The notes under the pieces were generated by a model, which made no database searches, was not told the DNA's origin, and was given only the letters and a program-made list of their open reading frames with translations. Shown here one piece after another: positions 16,054 through 24,184 of a DNA stretch of 32,270 nt (its first letter is position 1; each line of letters opens with the position of its first letter). Source of the DNA: Paracoccaceae bacterium (GTDB lineage Bacteria > Pseudomonadota > Alphaproteobacteria > Rhodobacterales > Rhodobacteraceae); NCBI GenBank assembly GCA_019090795.1, contig JAHRVG010000077.1, forward strand, positions 1 to 32,270, written 5' to 3'. A program made the translations under genes and the position numbers.

Positions 16054-17009
16054 GCGACACACTCCCCAATTTTCAACTCCTGCGTCCCGACACAATTCAG
16101 GCCGCCGTTGCCATATTGCATGACACAGAAAACGCCAAGCTCTGCGCAGGTGGCACCGACCTGATCGTCAACATGCGGCGGGGTCTCGCCACACCGAAAG
16201 CTTTGGTGGATCTGACCGCTATCAAAGAGATGCAGCAGATCACCAATGACACAGAGGGCCTGCATATCGGTGCCGGTGTGACCCTGTCGGAACTGGCCCA
16301 GAATACCCCCCATTCCGCCATTGCCCAAGCGGCCCTCGCCATCGCTGGCCCCGGCCACCGCTTTGCCGCAACAGTGGGTGGCAACCTCTGCCTAGACACC
16401 CGCTGCCAGTATTATAATCAAAGCCATTGGTGGCGAAAATCCAACGATTTCTGCCTGAAATATCGCGGCGAAACCTGCCACGTTGCGCCCTCTGGAAACC
16501 GCTGTCGTGCGGCGTTCACCGGCGACTTGGCCCCTGCCTTTTTGGTACTGGGTGCCGAAGTCGACATCGCAAGCCCCCAAGGTATCCGCCGCATCCCGCT
16601 TGCCGAACTTTATAGCGGCGACGGGACCGATTACCTGACTTTGGCTGACAATGAAATCGTCACCAAAATCCACCTGCCGCCCGGCTCGGCAAAATCCGTC
16701 TACGGCAAAATTCGTATCCGTGGTGCCCTCGACTTCCCCCTTGCAGGCGTGGCCATCGCGGCCAAGAAATCCGCCCGTGAAACCCGCTTTCGCATCGCCT
16801 TAACCGGCACAAATTCCCGCCCTGTCTTACTGGACGACCCCGCGCCATTCACCACAAACGACAGCGCGGAAACCTATTTTTCGGCCCTCAACAAAGCGGT
16901 GCAAAAGGCCGCCTCGCCGCAGCGCTCGACCATCACCGCTCCTTTGTATCGCAAACAATCCATTGGCGCGCTGGCTGCGCGTTTGGCGCAAGGGCTGACG
17001 AATGACTGA
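16050..17009 (+). CDS. hcrB: 4-hydroxybenzoyl-CoA reductase, FAD subunit with the extra 4Fe-4S loop
   Basis: The 319-residue FAD-binding subunit carries [15 protein letters not shown] near residues 31-45 and [21 protein letters not shown] near 100-120. Its decisive feature is an insert with cysteines C119, C135, C143 and C152. This spacing of 16, 8 and 9 residues is the one that binds an additional 4Fe-4S cluster in 4-hydroxybenzoyl-CoA reductase and is absent from ordinary xanthine dehydrogenases. The cluster is thought to let electrons flow in the reductive direction. The insert makes this the strongest functional call in the hcr operon. The stop overlaps the start of the next small gene by eight bases. 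Confidence 0.94.
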   Translation: MSDTLPNFQLLRPDTIQAAVAILHDTENAKLCAGGTDLIVNMRRGLATPKALVDLTAIKEMQQITNDTEGLHIGAGVTLSELAQNTPHSAIAQAALAIAGPGHRFAATVGGNLCLDTRCQYYNQSHWWRKSNDFCLKYRGETCHVAPSGNRCRAAFTGDLAPAFLVLGAEVDIASPQGIRRIPLAELYSGDGTDYLTLADNEIVTKIHLPPGSAKSVYGKIRIRGALDFPLAGVAIAAKKSARETRFRIALTGTNSRPVLLDDPAPFTTNDSAETYFSALNKAVQKAASPQRSTITAPLYRKQSIGALAARLAQGLTND

Positions 17010-17259
17010 AGAACCGCCGGGTAAATATTGGCGCGACGATGGCATTTTGCACATCGACGTGCGCGGCCTTGGCCCGCCCGAACCAATGGTGGCAATTCTA
17101 TTCCACATCGAAAAACCCGAAGAGGTCGGCCCCGTCATCGTGCATCATTTCTGCGAACCAATCTATTTCTACCCCGAGCTTACGGAAATGGGCTGGAGTT
17201 ATGAAATCATCCCCGGCGAACCCGAAGAAGTGCGCCTGATCCTAAGGCAAAAGACATGA
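17002..17259 (+). CDS. DUF2249-like small protein in the hcr operon
   Basis: The 85 residues include HIDVRGLGPPEPMVAILFHIE and EPIYFYPELTEMGWSYEI, the pattern LDVRxLxPPEPMxxIL...EPxxLYPxLxExGxxYE of the DUF2249 (TusA-like) family. Members are often found with hemerythrins and nitric-oxide-related genes; their biochemical role is not established. Unlike TusA it has only one cysteine, C52 in HHFCEP, and no CPxP motif. It overlaps hcrB by eight bases and the membrane-protein gene by four, so it is translated with the reductase. A link to electron supply, metal handling or protection from NO or O2 is possible but not shown. Confidence 0.7.
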   Translation: MTEEPPGKYWRDDGILHIDVRGLGPPEPMVAILFHIEKPEEVGPVIVHHFCEPIYFYPELTEMGWSYEIIPGEPEEVRLILRQKT

Positions 17260-18506
17260 GCATGCTGATGCTCTCCGGTGCCAAAGACCGCCTGCTGCCC
17301 TCCTCAATCCCTTTCCGCTTTTTCGCCAGTGCCAGCGTTTTCCACATCCTGTTCTGGATCGCCCTATTGATGGGTGCCGATGATCTGGCCACATTCAACG
17401 GTGGCACGGGCTGGGTGTTGGCCGCCATCCACCTCGCGACACTAGGCACCTTTGCCATGACCGCAATGGGTGCAGCATTTCAGCTATTACCAATCGCCAC
17501 CCGTCAACCGCTGGTGCACAACTGGCCCACCTATCTGACGTTTTGGCTGTTCATGCCCGGCACCCTGATCCTGACATTTGGCATGGCCACAACATCCATG
17601 GCCGCACTCACCGTTGGCGGCATCGCCACCAGCTCTGGATTGTTGGGTTTCGCCCTGCTCACCGCAGACAACCTGCGCCGCGCCAGCAGCCTGCCACTTG
17701 TCACCGCCCACGGCTGGATCGCGATGATTTCCGTGCTCGCGCTCACTGTCCTTGCCCTATTGCTGATCTTCGATCTGGACACCGGCTTCCTGCCCGACCA
17801 CCGCGCCGCCGCCGCAACCCACATGTCATTTGCCGCCTTTGGTTTCATGGGGGTGTTGGTGTTTGGTTTCAGCTATGTGCTGATCCCAATGTTCGCCCTG
17901 TCGCGCGCCCTGCCGCCACGCATCGGTTGGATGGGGCTGGTATTCTCCGCCCTCGCCCTCGCCTTCGCGACCCCTGCCCTGCTCCTTGAGATCACAATCC
18001 TGCAATTCGCTGCTCTGCTCTGTGCCCACATTTCCGCGGCCGCCTATCTTTGGCAAATGCGAACCGCCTTCAAAACCCGCATGCGCAAACGCCTTGGCCC
18101 TGCGTTCATCGTGATCCGCGCCTCATGGGCACTGCTGGCTATCAGCCTGCTCGTCGCCCTCGCAACCCTGCTGGGCGCCCCTATCCCCAATGGCGCGACC
18201 CTGTTCGGGTTCCTGCTGCTGGCCGGATGGTTGCTTACTTTCCTGCTCGGCGTTCTGCAAAGGATCATGCCATTCCTTGCCTCGATGCATGCCAACCCCA
18301 AGGATGGCCGCACCCCGTTGCTCTCAGAACTGACAGCGCAACGACCGCTGGATATCCACATGTTCTGCCATGGCGCCGCGCTGGTGCTTGTCGCCACCGG
18401 CATTGTCACCGACATCACCCTGTTGATCGCCACAGGTGCAGCCATAGGGCTGATCGGCGCAATAGCCTTTGCCACCTTCGCAGCACTTGTCATCCGGAAA
18501 CTTTAG
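17256..18506 (+). CDS. polytopic membrane protein, NnrS / heme-copper-oxidase-subunit-like
   Basis: The 416 residues form about twelve hydrophobic segments with short loops. Recurrent conserved-looking histidines and prolines occur in AIHLATLGTFAMTAMGAAFQLLPI and THMSFAAFGFMGVLVFGFSYVLIPMF, a pattern seen in NnrS and related cytochrome-oxidase-subunit-I-like proteins that sit beside DUF2249 and hemerythrin genes in denitrifiers. NnrS is a heme and copper membrane protein that affects nitric-oxide stress; whether this protein binds heme is unknown. It is the last gene of the hcr operon and meets the convergent quinone-reductase gene with a four-base overlap of the stop codons. The family assignment is by pattern only. 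Confidence 0.65.
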   Translation: MSMLMLSGAKDRLLPSSIPFRFFASASVFHILFWIALLMGADDLATFNGGTGWVLAAIHLATLGTFAMTAMGAAFQLLPIATRQPLVHNWPTYLTFWLFMPGTLILTFGMATTSMAALTVGGIATSSGLLGFALLTADNLRRASSLPLVTAHGWIAMISVLALTVLALLLIFDLDTGFLPDHRAAAATHMSFAAFGFMGVLVFGFSYVLIPMFALSRALPPRIGWMGLVFSALALAFATPALLLEITILQFAALLCAHISAAAYLWQMRTAFKTRMRKRLGPAFIVIRASWALLAISLLVALATLLGAPIPNGATLFGFLLLAGWLLTFLLGVLQRIMPFLASMHANPKDGRTPLLSELTAQRPLDIHMFCHGAALVLVATGIVTDITLLIATGAAIGLIGAIAFATFAALVIRKL

Positions 18507-19084
18507 AAATTGGCCTCAAGGTGGGCGTCCCAACGTTCAAAATCACCCTCGATATCCGGATTTTTTAGCACATCAAAACAGGTGAAACTTGGCAGCTTGG
18601 TCATGCCAACAAATTCCTGTGCCTTGTGAAAGCCCAGAAAAACACCATCCACTCCCTTGCCCTCAAACAATTGCTCAGGGTCGCTCATTGCCACTTCCGG
18701 GGCATTCCACGTGGTCGAGACCATATAACTGCGCCCCTGCAAAAGCCCGCCAGTGCCATATTTCCGGCTTGGATCTTTGCGGGTGCGGCCATCATCAAGG
18801 AATATTTCACCCCGACCAAGCATATACACCTCGTCGATGTATTTCTTCAGACCCCACGGAACCCCGAACCAATAGACCGGAAATTGGAATATCACAAAAT
18901 CAGCCCAGACCATATTGTCAATTTCGGCTTCAACGTCCCAATCGTCTTCAATGTGGGTTAGGCGCACCTCATATCCCTTTGCCAATAAAACCTCGTCCGC
19001 CCGCTCTACCAGAGTTCGGTTCAGGCGACCCGGCGACATATCCCATTTCTGGTGACCGTTGATAATAAATACACTTTTTCCCAT
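18503..19084 (-). CDS. mdaB: MdaB-like flavodoxin-fold NAD(P)H:quinone oxidoreductase
   Basis: This 193-residue protein, from the ATG at 19084 with AGAGGA nine bases upstream, begins MGKSVFIINGHQKWDMSPGRLN and contains ADFVIFQFPVYWFGVPWGLKKYIDEVY, the FMN and quinone-binding segment of the MdaB/NQO family. Later come GGLLQGRSYMVSTTWNAP and FLGFHKAQEFVGM. Such enzymes reduce quinones by two electrons and protect against oxidative stress. The gene is convergent with the hcr operon and divergent from the hemerythrin operon. The shared operator at 19222-19252 lies in that divergent region, so it could respond to the same regulator. A TTG at 19102 would add six residues but is less likely. Confidence 0.82.
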   Translation of the reverse strand: MGKSVFIINGHQKWDMSPGRLNRTLVERADEVLLAKGYEVRLTHIEDDWDVEAEIDNMVWADFVIFQFPVYWFGVPWGLKKYIDEVYMLGRGEIFLDDGRTRKDPSRKYGTGGLLQGRSYMVSTTWNAPEVAMSDPEQLFEGKGVDGVFLGFHKAQEFVGMTKLPSFTCFDVLKNPDIEGDFERWDAHLEANF

Positions 19085-19221
19085 GCGCCATTCCTCTCGC
19101 AATCATTGTTCTCCTTGAGAGCTTAGGCTCATGGCCCGGATCGACAAGCCTTGAATTGTATTGTTAGCCCAACATACAATTGCAACCCCACGTCTCGGCA
19201 CGTCAATTGCCCTTGCCGTTG

Positions 19222-19252
19222 CCTTATTTAGGTATTACAGTACTTAATTAGG
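19222..19252. promoter_or_regulatory. copy 3 of the shared operator, before the hemerythrin operon
   Basis: The most symmetrical copy: half-site CCTTATTTAGGTA, spacer TTACAG, half-site TACTTAATTAGG. A candidate promoter, TTGCCG (19213-19218), 17 bases, TACAGT (19236-19241), has its -10 inside the element. The korA promoter shows the same TACAGT -10 in the same 17-base spacing. A bound repressor would block RNA polymerase. Confidence 0.7.
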
Positions 19253-19278
19253 TTAATAGACAAACTTTGGGGAAACCA

Positions 19279-19776
19279 ATGGATTTTTCAAGCCGAATTG
19301 CCCAGTTAATTCACGAAGACCACAGCGAAACCATCGCCCTGATCGAACTATTAGAGGGGATGGTGGCCAAGGCACGGCGAAATACCCCTGATGTTAGTGA
19401 TCCGCAGGTCAGCAAAACCCTGCAAAAGACCGCTGCAATGATCGCCCATGAAACCCGCGGGCACTTCAATTTTGAGGAAACCATGCTGTTTCCCATCCTG
19501 GAAGAGGCCGGCGACGTGGCCATTGGTGCCCACCTGCGAGAAGAACATGCCAGCATCCTGCCTTTGGGCGAGCAGGTCGAAACCCTCGCCAGCGCGGCCC
19601 TTATCGACGGGTTTACCGACGCTAGTTGGGCCGAATTCCGAAACCTGACCGGCGAAATGACCGAGCGCATGCTCGCCCATATTCAGAAAGAGGAAATGGC
19701 CCTTTTGCCGCTTCTCGAAGACTTACTGGACCCGCAAATCGACATGGAACTGTCGCAAGCATTTGCATCCGCATAG
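19279..19776 (+). CDS. hemerythrin-like HHE-domain protein
   Basis: The 165-residue helical protein carries the ligand set of a hemerythrin-type di-iron site: H12 and H15 in HEDH, H57 in HETRGHFNFEE with H62 and E66, H85 and H90 in HLREEH, and H134 with E138 in HIQKEEMALLPLLE. Such proteins bind O2 or NO, or handle iron. The ATG at 19279 has GGGGA a few bases upstream; a TTG at 19267 is a worse start. It leads a two-gene operon with the tandem-GNAT protein nine bases downstream. Sharing the operator of the aromatic genes suggests it guards O2- or NO-sensitive enzymes such as BcrCBAD, or senses these gases (inference). Confidence 0.85.
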   Translation: MDFSSRIAQLIHEDHSETIALIELLEGMVAKARRNTPDVSDPQVSKTLQKTAAMIAHETRGHFNFEETMLFPILEEAGDVAIGAHLREEHASILPLGEQVETLASAALIDGFTDASWAEFRNLTGEMTERMLAHIQKEEMALLPLLEDLLDPQIDMELSQAFASA

Positions 19777-19785
19777 GAGAAACCG

Positions 19786-20760
19786 ATGACGACCAATCTT
19801 AAAGCCCTGACTGCCAACGACCTAGAGGCGGTCATCATCATCGACCGCGCCCATACCGGAACCTCGCGGCGTGGCTATTTCGAAAAACGGCTGGCGGCAG
19901 CAACCGACCGCCCAAAAGATTACGTCTATGTCGGCCTGCACATTGACGACACGCTCGCCGGTTTCGCTTTTGCCAAACTGGTCGAAGGCGAGTTTGGCAA
20001 GCTCGGTGCCAGCGCAGCACTTGATGCTATCGGGGTCAATCCGGCGTTTCAAGGTCAGGGCGCGGGCCGTCAACTGCTGGCCGGAATCGAAAGCATTCTA
20101 ACCGCAAAATCGGTCTCCCAGATCACCAGCCAGGTCGATTGGTCAAACCAGACCATGCTGGGCTTTCTGGCCAATGCAGGTTTTACCCTCGATAGCCGCA
20201 TGGTGCTTGAGCGCTCGACCGAGGTGATCGGTACTGCTGATGCGGTGATGGGCGAAGACGACCAACCGCTGGAAATTGATTTCTCCTCGCCCGATAGCGA
20301 TGATCCGGACGCCCTGTCCCACGACAAGGTGCCGGTCCGCACGATGAAGGAGAACGACCTCCGCTCGCTGATTTCCATTGATCGCAAAAATTTCGGAACC
20401 AAACGCGCCGCCTATTTCGAACGCAAACAATACGAAGTACTGCACGCCTCGGGCATCCGCGTTTCACTGGTCGCGGAATTGGATGGTTACCCGGTCGGCT
20501 TTATCATGGCGCGGGTGGATTATGGTGAATTCGGCCACGCGGGCCAAGAGGCGGTGATGGACACAATCGGTGTCGATCCGGGGTATCAGGGCCATGGTGT
20601 CGGCCAAGCTCTAATGGTACAGTTGGTGGCGAACCTCTCGGTGCTGCAAGTGGAAACCCTGCGCACAGAGGTGGAGTGGGATGACACCGGAATTATCCAT
20701 TACCTCAGTAAAACAGGGTTTAAACCGGCACAACAGATTACCCTGAAGCACCGTTTGTAA
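19786..20760 (+). CDS. tandem GNAT-domain acetyltransferase
   Basis: The 324 residues hold two GNAT domains joined by an acidic linker (about 155-180). Each has its own acetyl-CoA loop: LDAIGVNPAFQGQGAGRQLL (80-98) and the matching DTIGVDPGYQGHGVGQALM (259-277). The halves also share AxDL..IIxIDR, RxxYFExR and EFGxxGxxAxxDxIGV, so the gene arose by internal duplication. Both halves keep the Q/R-x-x-G-x-G/A pattern, so both may be active. The substrate is unknown; in this context acetylation of an enzyme such as the CoA ligase, or of an aromatic amine as with BadL, is worth considering. It follows the hemerythrin gene in one operon. Confidence 0.82.
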   Translation: MTTNLKALTANDLEAVIIIDRAHTGTSRRGYFEKRLAAATDRPKDYVYVGLHIDDTLAGFAFAKLVEGEFGKLGASAALDAIGVNPAFQGQGAGRQLLAGIESILTAKSVSQITSQVDWSNQTMLGFLANAGFTLDSRMVLERSTEVIGTADAVMGEDDQPLEIDFSSPDSDDPDALSHDKVPVRTMKENDLRSLISIDRKNFGTKRAAYFERKQYEVLHASGIRVSLVAELDGYPVGFIMARVDYGEFGHAGQEAVMDTIGVDPGYQGHGVGQALMVQLVANLSVLQVETLRTEVEWDDTGIIHYLSKTGFKPAQQITLKHRL

Positions 20761-20790
20761 GACGTAAAACCCTGGCCGCACAATAAGAGA

Positions 20791-21276
20791 CTAAAAATCG
20801 TTAGGTGGTTTCTCCGCCTTTTCTTTAGTGCCCTCTTCAAAATTTTTATCCATGTTAAAATCCGGCATTCTGAACACCAGCCAATAGCTGATTGATAAGG
20901 CAAAAACCACTGAAGCAATGCCCCAAAGATACTCCGGTTCGGTTTCTCTCAAATCAAGGATAATCACCTTTCGCGCAATGGCCATCAATGCAGTGGCAAG
21001 CACGATTTTAACATGGATAACATCGTCGCGCAGATACACTGTTATGTTGATAAAAATCTCGATCGCAATCAACACGGCCATAAAGGCACCAAAAGTCGCC
21101 AGCATATCATTGATTGTCAATATGTAACGCGGAGGGCTAAGCATTTTCTGATACAAAGTCCAGCCAACGTCAACGACACCCATGACAATCACAATAACCA
21201 TTAGAATGGCCATAATGCGCACCGCAAACCGGATAACAATTTGCAGTTTTTCGATCAGGGGTTCATCAGATATCAT
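20791..21276 (-). CDS. psiE: PsiE-like inner-membrane protein
   Basis: From the ATG at 21276, which has GAGAAG about five bases upstream, the product has 161 residues with four hydrophobic segments. It contains FAVRIMAILMVIVIVMGVVDVGW, LATFGAFMAVLIAIEIFINI and the family block HVKIVLATALMAIARKVIILD, typical of PsiE (phosphate-starvation-inducible E). The last 20 residues are charged and cytoplasmic. The function of PsiE is not established. The gene lies between the tandem-GNAT gene, with which it is convergent, and the flavodoxin gene, past a likely terminator. It has no evident tie to aromatic metabolism. A longer start at 21363 lacks a ribosome site. Confidence 0.78.
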   Translation of the reverse strand: MISDEPLIEKLQIVIRFAVRIMAILMVIVIVMGVVDVGWTLYQKMLSPPRYILTINDMLATFGAFMAVLIAIEIFINITVYLRDDVIHVKIVLATALMAIARKVIILDLRETEPEYLWGIASVVFALSISYWLVFRMPDFNMDKNFEEGTKEKAEKPPNDF

Positions 21277-21440
21277 ATTTTCTTCTCTAAATGTTGTGTT
21301 CTCTGGCCTGAGGCTTGTGAAAATATCTACCGCCCGCAACACGGACTCAATCCAAACCAACACGTCACTAGGATAAAAGCTAACCCCAAGATAAGTAAAG
21401 CGACACCGACAAATAAAGTGCTACCTTGAACAAAACAGAG

Positions 21441-21466
21441 ACAGCCCTACAAACAAGCAGGGCTGT
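21441..21466 (-). terminator. Rho-independent terminator of the dch-bcr-flavodoxin operon
   Basis: ACAGCCCT (21441-21448) and AGGGCTGT (21459-21466) form a perfect eight-base stem with a ten-base loop. On the minus strand it is followed by TCTCTGTTTTG, a moderately T-rich run. It lies 35-60 bases past the flavodoxin stop and before psiE, so it should end the operon that begins at dch. Confidence 0.75.
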
Positions 21467-21500
21467 TCACGTTCAGGGCGCAAGGGAACACCACCCATAG

Positions 21501-22013
21501 CTACCCAAGCGCCGCTTGAACCTGCTTGACCCAAGCCTCACAACGGGCGTCTGTTTCGTCGTCTTGCGTGTCCTCGTCAATCGCAAGGCCCACAAAATGA
21601 TCCGCGCTCGCCGTTAACGCCCGACTGGCCCCGAAATCATAGCCCTCAATCGGCCACTCCCCGATTACAGTAGCGCCTTGGCCGGAAACCGCCTCGGCCA
21701 GATCGCCCATGGAATCAAGGAAATAATCCCCGTAACCCACCTGATCCCCCAGCCCGAACAGCGCCACAACCTTTTGCGAAAAGTCGATGGAATAAAGATT
21801 GGGCCAGAATTCTTCCCAATCCGGCTGTTTGCCGCCATTATCCAGTGTCGGCGTACCCAAAATCAGGATCTCGAACTCCTCAAAATCCTCATTTGAGGCC
21901 TCGGCGATGTTGATAACCTCAACCTCCCCGTCGGGAAACAATTTCTGTATCCGTTCGGAAACGTCCTCAGTGTGACCCTCATCCGTGCCGTAAAACAAAC
22001 CAATAGATGCCAT
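21501..22013 (-). CDS. fld: long-chain flavodoxin in the benzoyl-CoA reductase operon
   Basis: The 170-residue protein is a flavodoxin: FMN phosphate loop GTDEGHTED (9-17), first ring loop GTPTLDNGGKQPDWEEFW and second ring loop GLGDQVGYGDYFLDSMGDL, with the extra strand of long-chain members. It is small and acidic, as expected for an electron carrier. It follows bcrD by 15 bases, so it is cotranscribed with benzoyl-CoA reductase. In known class I clusters this place is usually filled by a 2x4Fe-4S ferredoxin, and no ferredoxin gene is visible here. The simplest reading is that it carries electrons from KorAB to BcrCBAD, or serves as backup under iron limitation (inference). Confidence 0.92.
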   Translation of the reverse strand: MASIGLFYGTDEGHTEDVSERIQKLFPDGEVEVINIAEASNEDFEEFEILILGTPTLDNGGKQPDWEEFWPNLYSIDFSQKVVALFGLGDQVGYGDYFLDSMGDLAEAVSGQGATVIGEWPIEGYDFGASRALTASADHFVGLAIDEDTQDDETDARCEAWVKQVQAALG

Positions 22014-22028
22014 TGTTAACTCCTTTTC

Positions 22029-22874
22029 TTAAGATGCCTTGAGGTGCATACCCGATGCCGCCAACTTGTCATGACGGAACGCGCCCCAGAGCGCGGCCCC
22101 GATGGCACCGGCAAAAATCGAATCCGTGTGGCTGGTAACTTCCGCTGTCACCCCGCGCATTTTGGCCAGTTCTTCACGCATCGCTTCAACCAGCCCTTCG
22201 TCCTGCGCCAGACCGCCTGTCATCATCACCAGCTCATTCTTGACGCCAATGGATTTCAGCAACCGCGCAAGGCGACTGGCCATCGACAGGTGAATCCCCT
22301 TGAGGATATTGGGCGAGGTAATCCCCCGCGACACCATATTGATTACATCGGTTTCCGCCAGAACGGCACAGATGCTGGATACGTTTTCCGGATTATCCGC
22401 CGAGACCGACAGCTTGCCGATTTCATCCTGCGCAATGCCCAAATACCGTGCGATGTTTTCCAGAAACTGGCCCGAACCCGAGGCGCACTGGCTGGTCATT
22501 TTGTAATTCGTCACCTTGCCCGGATCATTGGTAATAATCGCGCGCCCGTGCAGCGCGCCGCAATCCATAATCGCGCGGCATTCCGGGTCAAGAAATCGTG
22601 CCCCCCGCGCATGGCTGGTCATCGAATAAAAATGCCCTGTATGAAACGGGATGCTCTCGCCCTCGCCTGTGGTCGCAATGTAATCAAGGTCACTTTCCTT
22701 GATTCCCGCCTCCTCCAGCGTTTGGTCAAAGGCTTCGCGTGCCAATTGCATCGGATCACGTTGGCGAATGCGCATGATGGATTTTGCCAGCCACTCCTCG
22801 CGCCCATCCTCTACCCGGAAAATCGCAGCCTTGACGGCCCCGGTTCCCACATCAATTCCTGCAGCCAGGGTCAT
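22029..22874 (-). CDS. bcrD: benzoyl-CoA reductase delta subunit (ATPase/activator module)
   Basis: The 281-residue ASKHA-fold subunit begins [17 protein letters not shown] (ATP phosphate loop) and has [21 protein letters not shown] with C130 and a second conserved cysteine at 169 ([11 protein letters not shown]). With BcrA these bind the 4Fe-4S cluster shared between the two ATPase subunits. Two ATP are hydrolysed per electron pair to reach the very negative potential needed to reduce the benzene ring. The ATG overlaps the bcrA stop by four bases. The equivalent in R. palustris is BadG. An activator of a 2-hydroxyacyl-CoA dehydratase would look similar, but the four-gene set with dch and kor rules that out. 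Confidence 0.94.
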   Translation of the reverse strand: MTLAAGIDVGTGAVKAAIFRVEDGREEWLAKSIMRIRQRDPMQLAREAFDQTLEEAGIKESDLDYIATTGEGESIPFHTGHFYSMTSHARGARFLDPECRAIMDCGALHGRAIITNDPGKVTNYKMTSQCASGSGQFLENIARYLGIAQDEIGKLSVSADNPENVSSICAVLAETDVINMVSRGITSPNILKGIHLSMASRLARLLKSIGVKNELVMMTGGLAQDEGLVEAMREELAKMRGVTAEVTSHTDSIFAGAIGAALWGAFRHDKLAASGMHLKAS

Positions 22875-24184
22875 GCGTCTATTCCTTCCATGCGACCGGA
22901 CGCAGCGCGGCGGGCAAACTCGGCCCCCCCAAGCGCACCGGTGTAAATTGAATCCGGATCAATGTTGATCTGCACCTCGCCGTAGTTTTCAAACACCAGC
23001 TTTTTCAACTCGCGCACTGCGGCCTCGTTTTTGGCCACACCGCCGGTAAAGGTGAACTGGTCCTCAACCCCGCCGGATCGCGACAGGATCGACATGGCGC
23101 GCAGGATAATGGCGCGGTGCAAACCCGCCAGAATATCCTCGCGTTTTTCACCCAACGCCAGACGGTCGCGCAGCTCGGCACCCGCAAACACGGTGCAGGT
23201 CGAATTGATCCGCGCCGGCTTGGCCGATTTCATCGCCAACGGTCCCAGCTCATGCAGACCCATGTTCATCTCGTCCGCAATATAACCCAGATAACGGCCA
23301 CAGCCCGCCGCACAACGGTCGTTCATTTGGAAGTTTTCCACGATACCGCTGGCATCTACCTGAATGCCTTTGGTGTCCTGTCCGCCAATATCCAAAACCG
23401 TGCGCGTGTGGGGATACATCATATGCGCCCCCAGCCCGTGGCACAGAATTTCGCTGCGAATATGTTCTTTTGAAAACGGCAGCGTCACGCGGCCATAACC
23501 GGTACCCACCAGATAGGTTTCCTCCAGTTCAATTCCCAAAGCACGATCCACACGCCCTGAAAAATCACTGGCCTCTCCCTTGCTGATCCGGTCCAGCGCG
23601 CGCTTGAAATTTTCACTCAGCGTGCCCTTGGGCGGGCGATTTTCAACCGCGATAATGGATTTGTCATAGACATTCAGCAGCATGTCATAGGGCAGCTCCG
23701 CCTCGCGCGCCACTTCTTCGGAAATCGACAGATAGCGTGATCCGGCGATATCGCGGAAGAAATCCGACTTGCGGTCTGATTCCGGTGCAAACATTGGCGG
23801 CGCTTCTCCGCGCAGACGCTTGAACACCTCGGCCAAGGCCTGCTTAACCCCGTCTTCGATCTTCTCGAACCGTTCGCCTTTGACTTGCGAAATGCAGGTT
23901 TCTTCCAAATCTCCCAGCTGTTCCAAAAACTGCTCCAGCCGGAAAGAGCGCTCCAGATCCCCCAGAAACGCCTCTGCCTCGGCGGTATTTTCATCCCCGT
24001 CGAATTCACGCCGAAACAGGTTGAAACGCGCGTCGACCATCGCCTCTTGCTGCGCCACCCGACAAGCGGTGTCATAGTTGGAGCGCGAGTTGGTAATCCC
24101 GCGTCCCAGAATTTCCTCGTTCTCGTCCATCAACACGGCTTTGGTGGTGGTGGACCCCAGATCAATTCCGACAAAAGTTTTCAT
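22871..24184 (-). CDS. bcrA: benzoyl-CoA reductase alpha subunit (ATPase/activator module)
   Basis: The 437 residues have the ASKHA ATPase fold with phosphate loop [15 protein letters not shown] (5-19) and a roughly 150-residue insertion before the second half, as in the Thauera/R. palustris type alpha subunit. [13 protein letters not shown] (265-277) and [19 protein letters not shown] (288-306, with C291 and C295) mark the nucleotide and cluster regions. It pairs with BcrD and shares the 4Fe-4S cluster at their interface. It overlaps bcrB and bcrD by four bases at each end. The insertion distinguishes it from the shorter Azoarcus BzdQ type. The R. palustris name is BadF. Confidence 0.94.
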   Translation of the reverse strand: MKTFVGIDLGSTTTKAVLMDENEEILGRGITNSRSNYDTACRVAQQEAMVDARFNLFRREFDGDENTAEAEAFLGDLERSFRLEQFLEQLGDLEETCISQVKGERFEKIEDGVKQALAEVFKRLRGEAPPMFAPESDRKSDFFRDIAGSRYLSISEEVAREAELPYDMLLNVYDKSIIAVENRPPKGTLSENFKRALDRISKGEASDFSGRVDRALGIELEETYLVGTGYGRVTLPFSKEHIRSEILCHGLGAHMMYPHTRTVLDIGGQDTKGIQVDASGIVENFQMNDRCAAGCGRYLGYIADEMNMGLHELGPLAMKSAKPARINSTCTVFAGAELRDRLALGEKREDILAGLHRAIILRAMSILSRSGGVEDQFTFTGGVAKNEAAVRELKKLVFENYGEVQINIDPDSIYTGALGGAEFARRAASGRMEGIDA

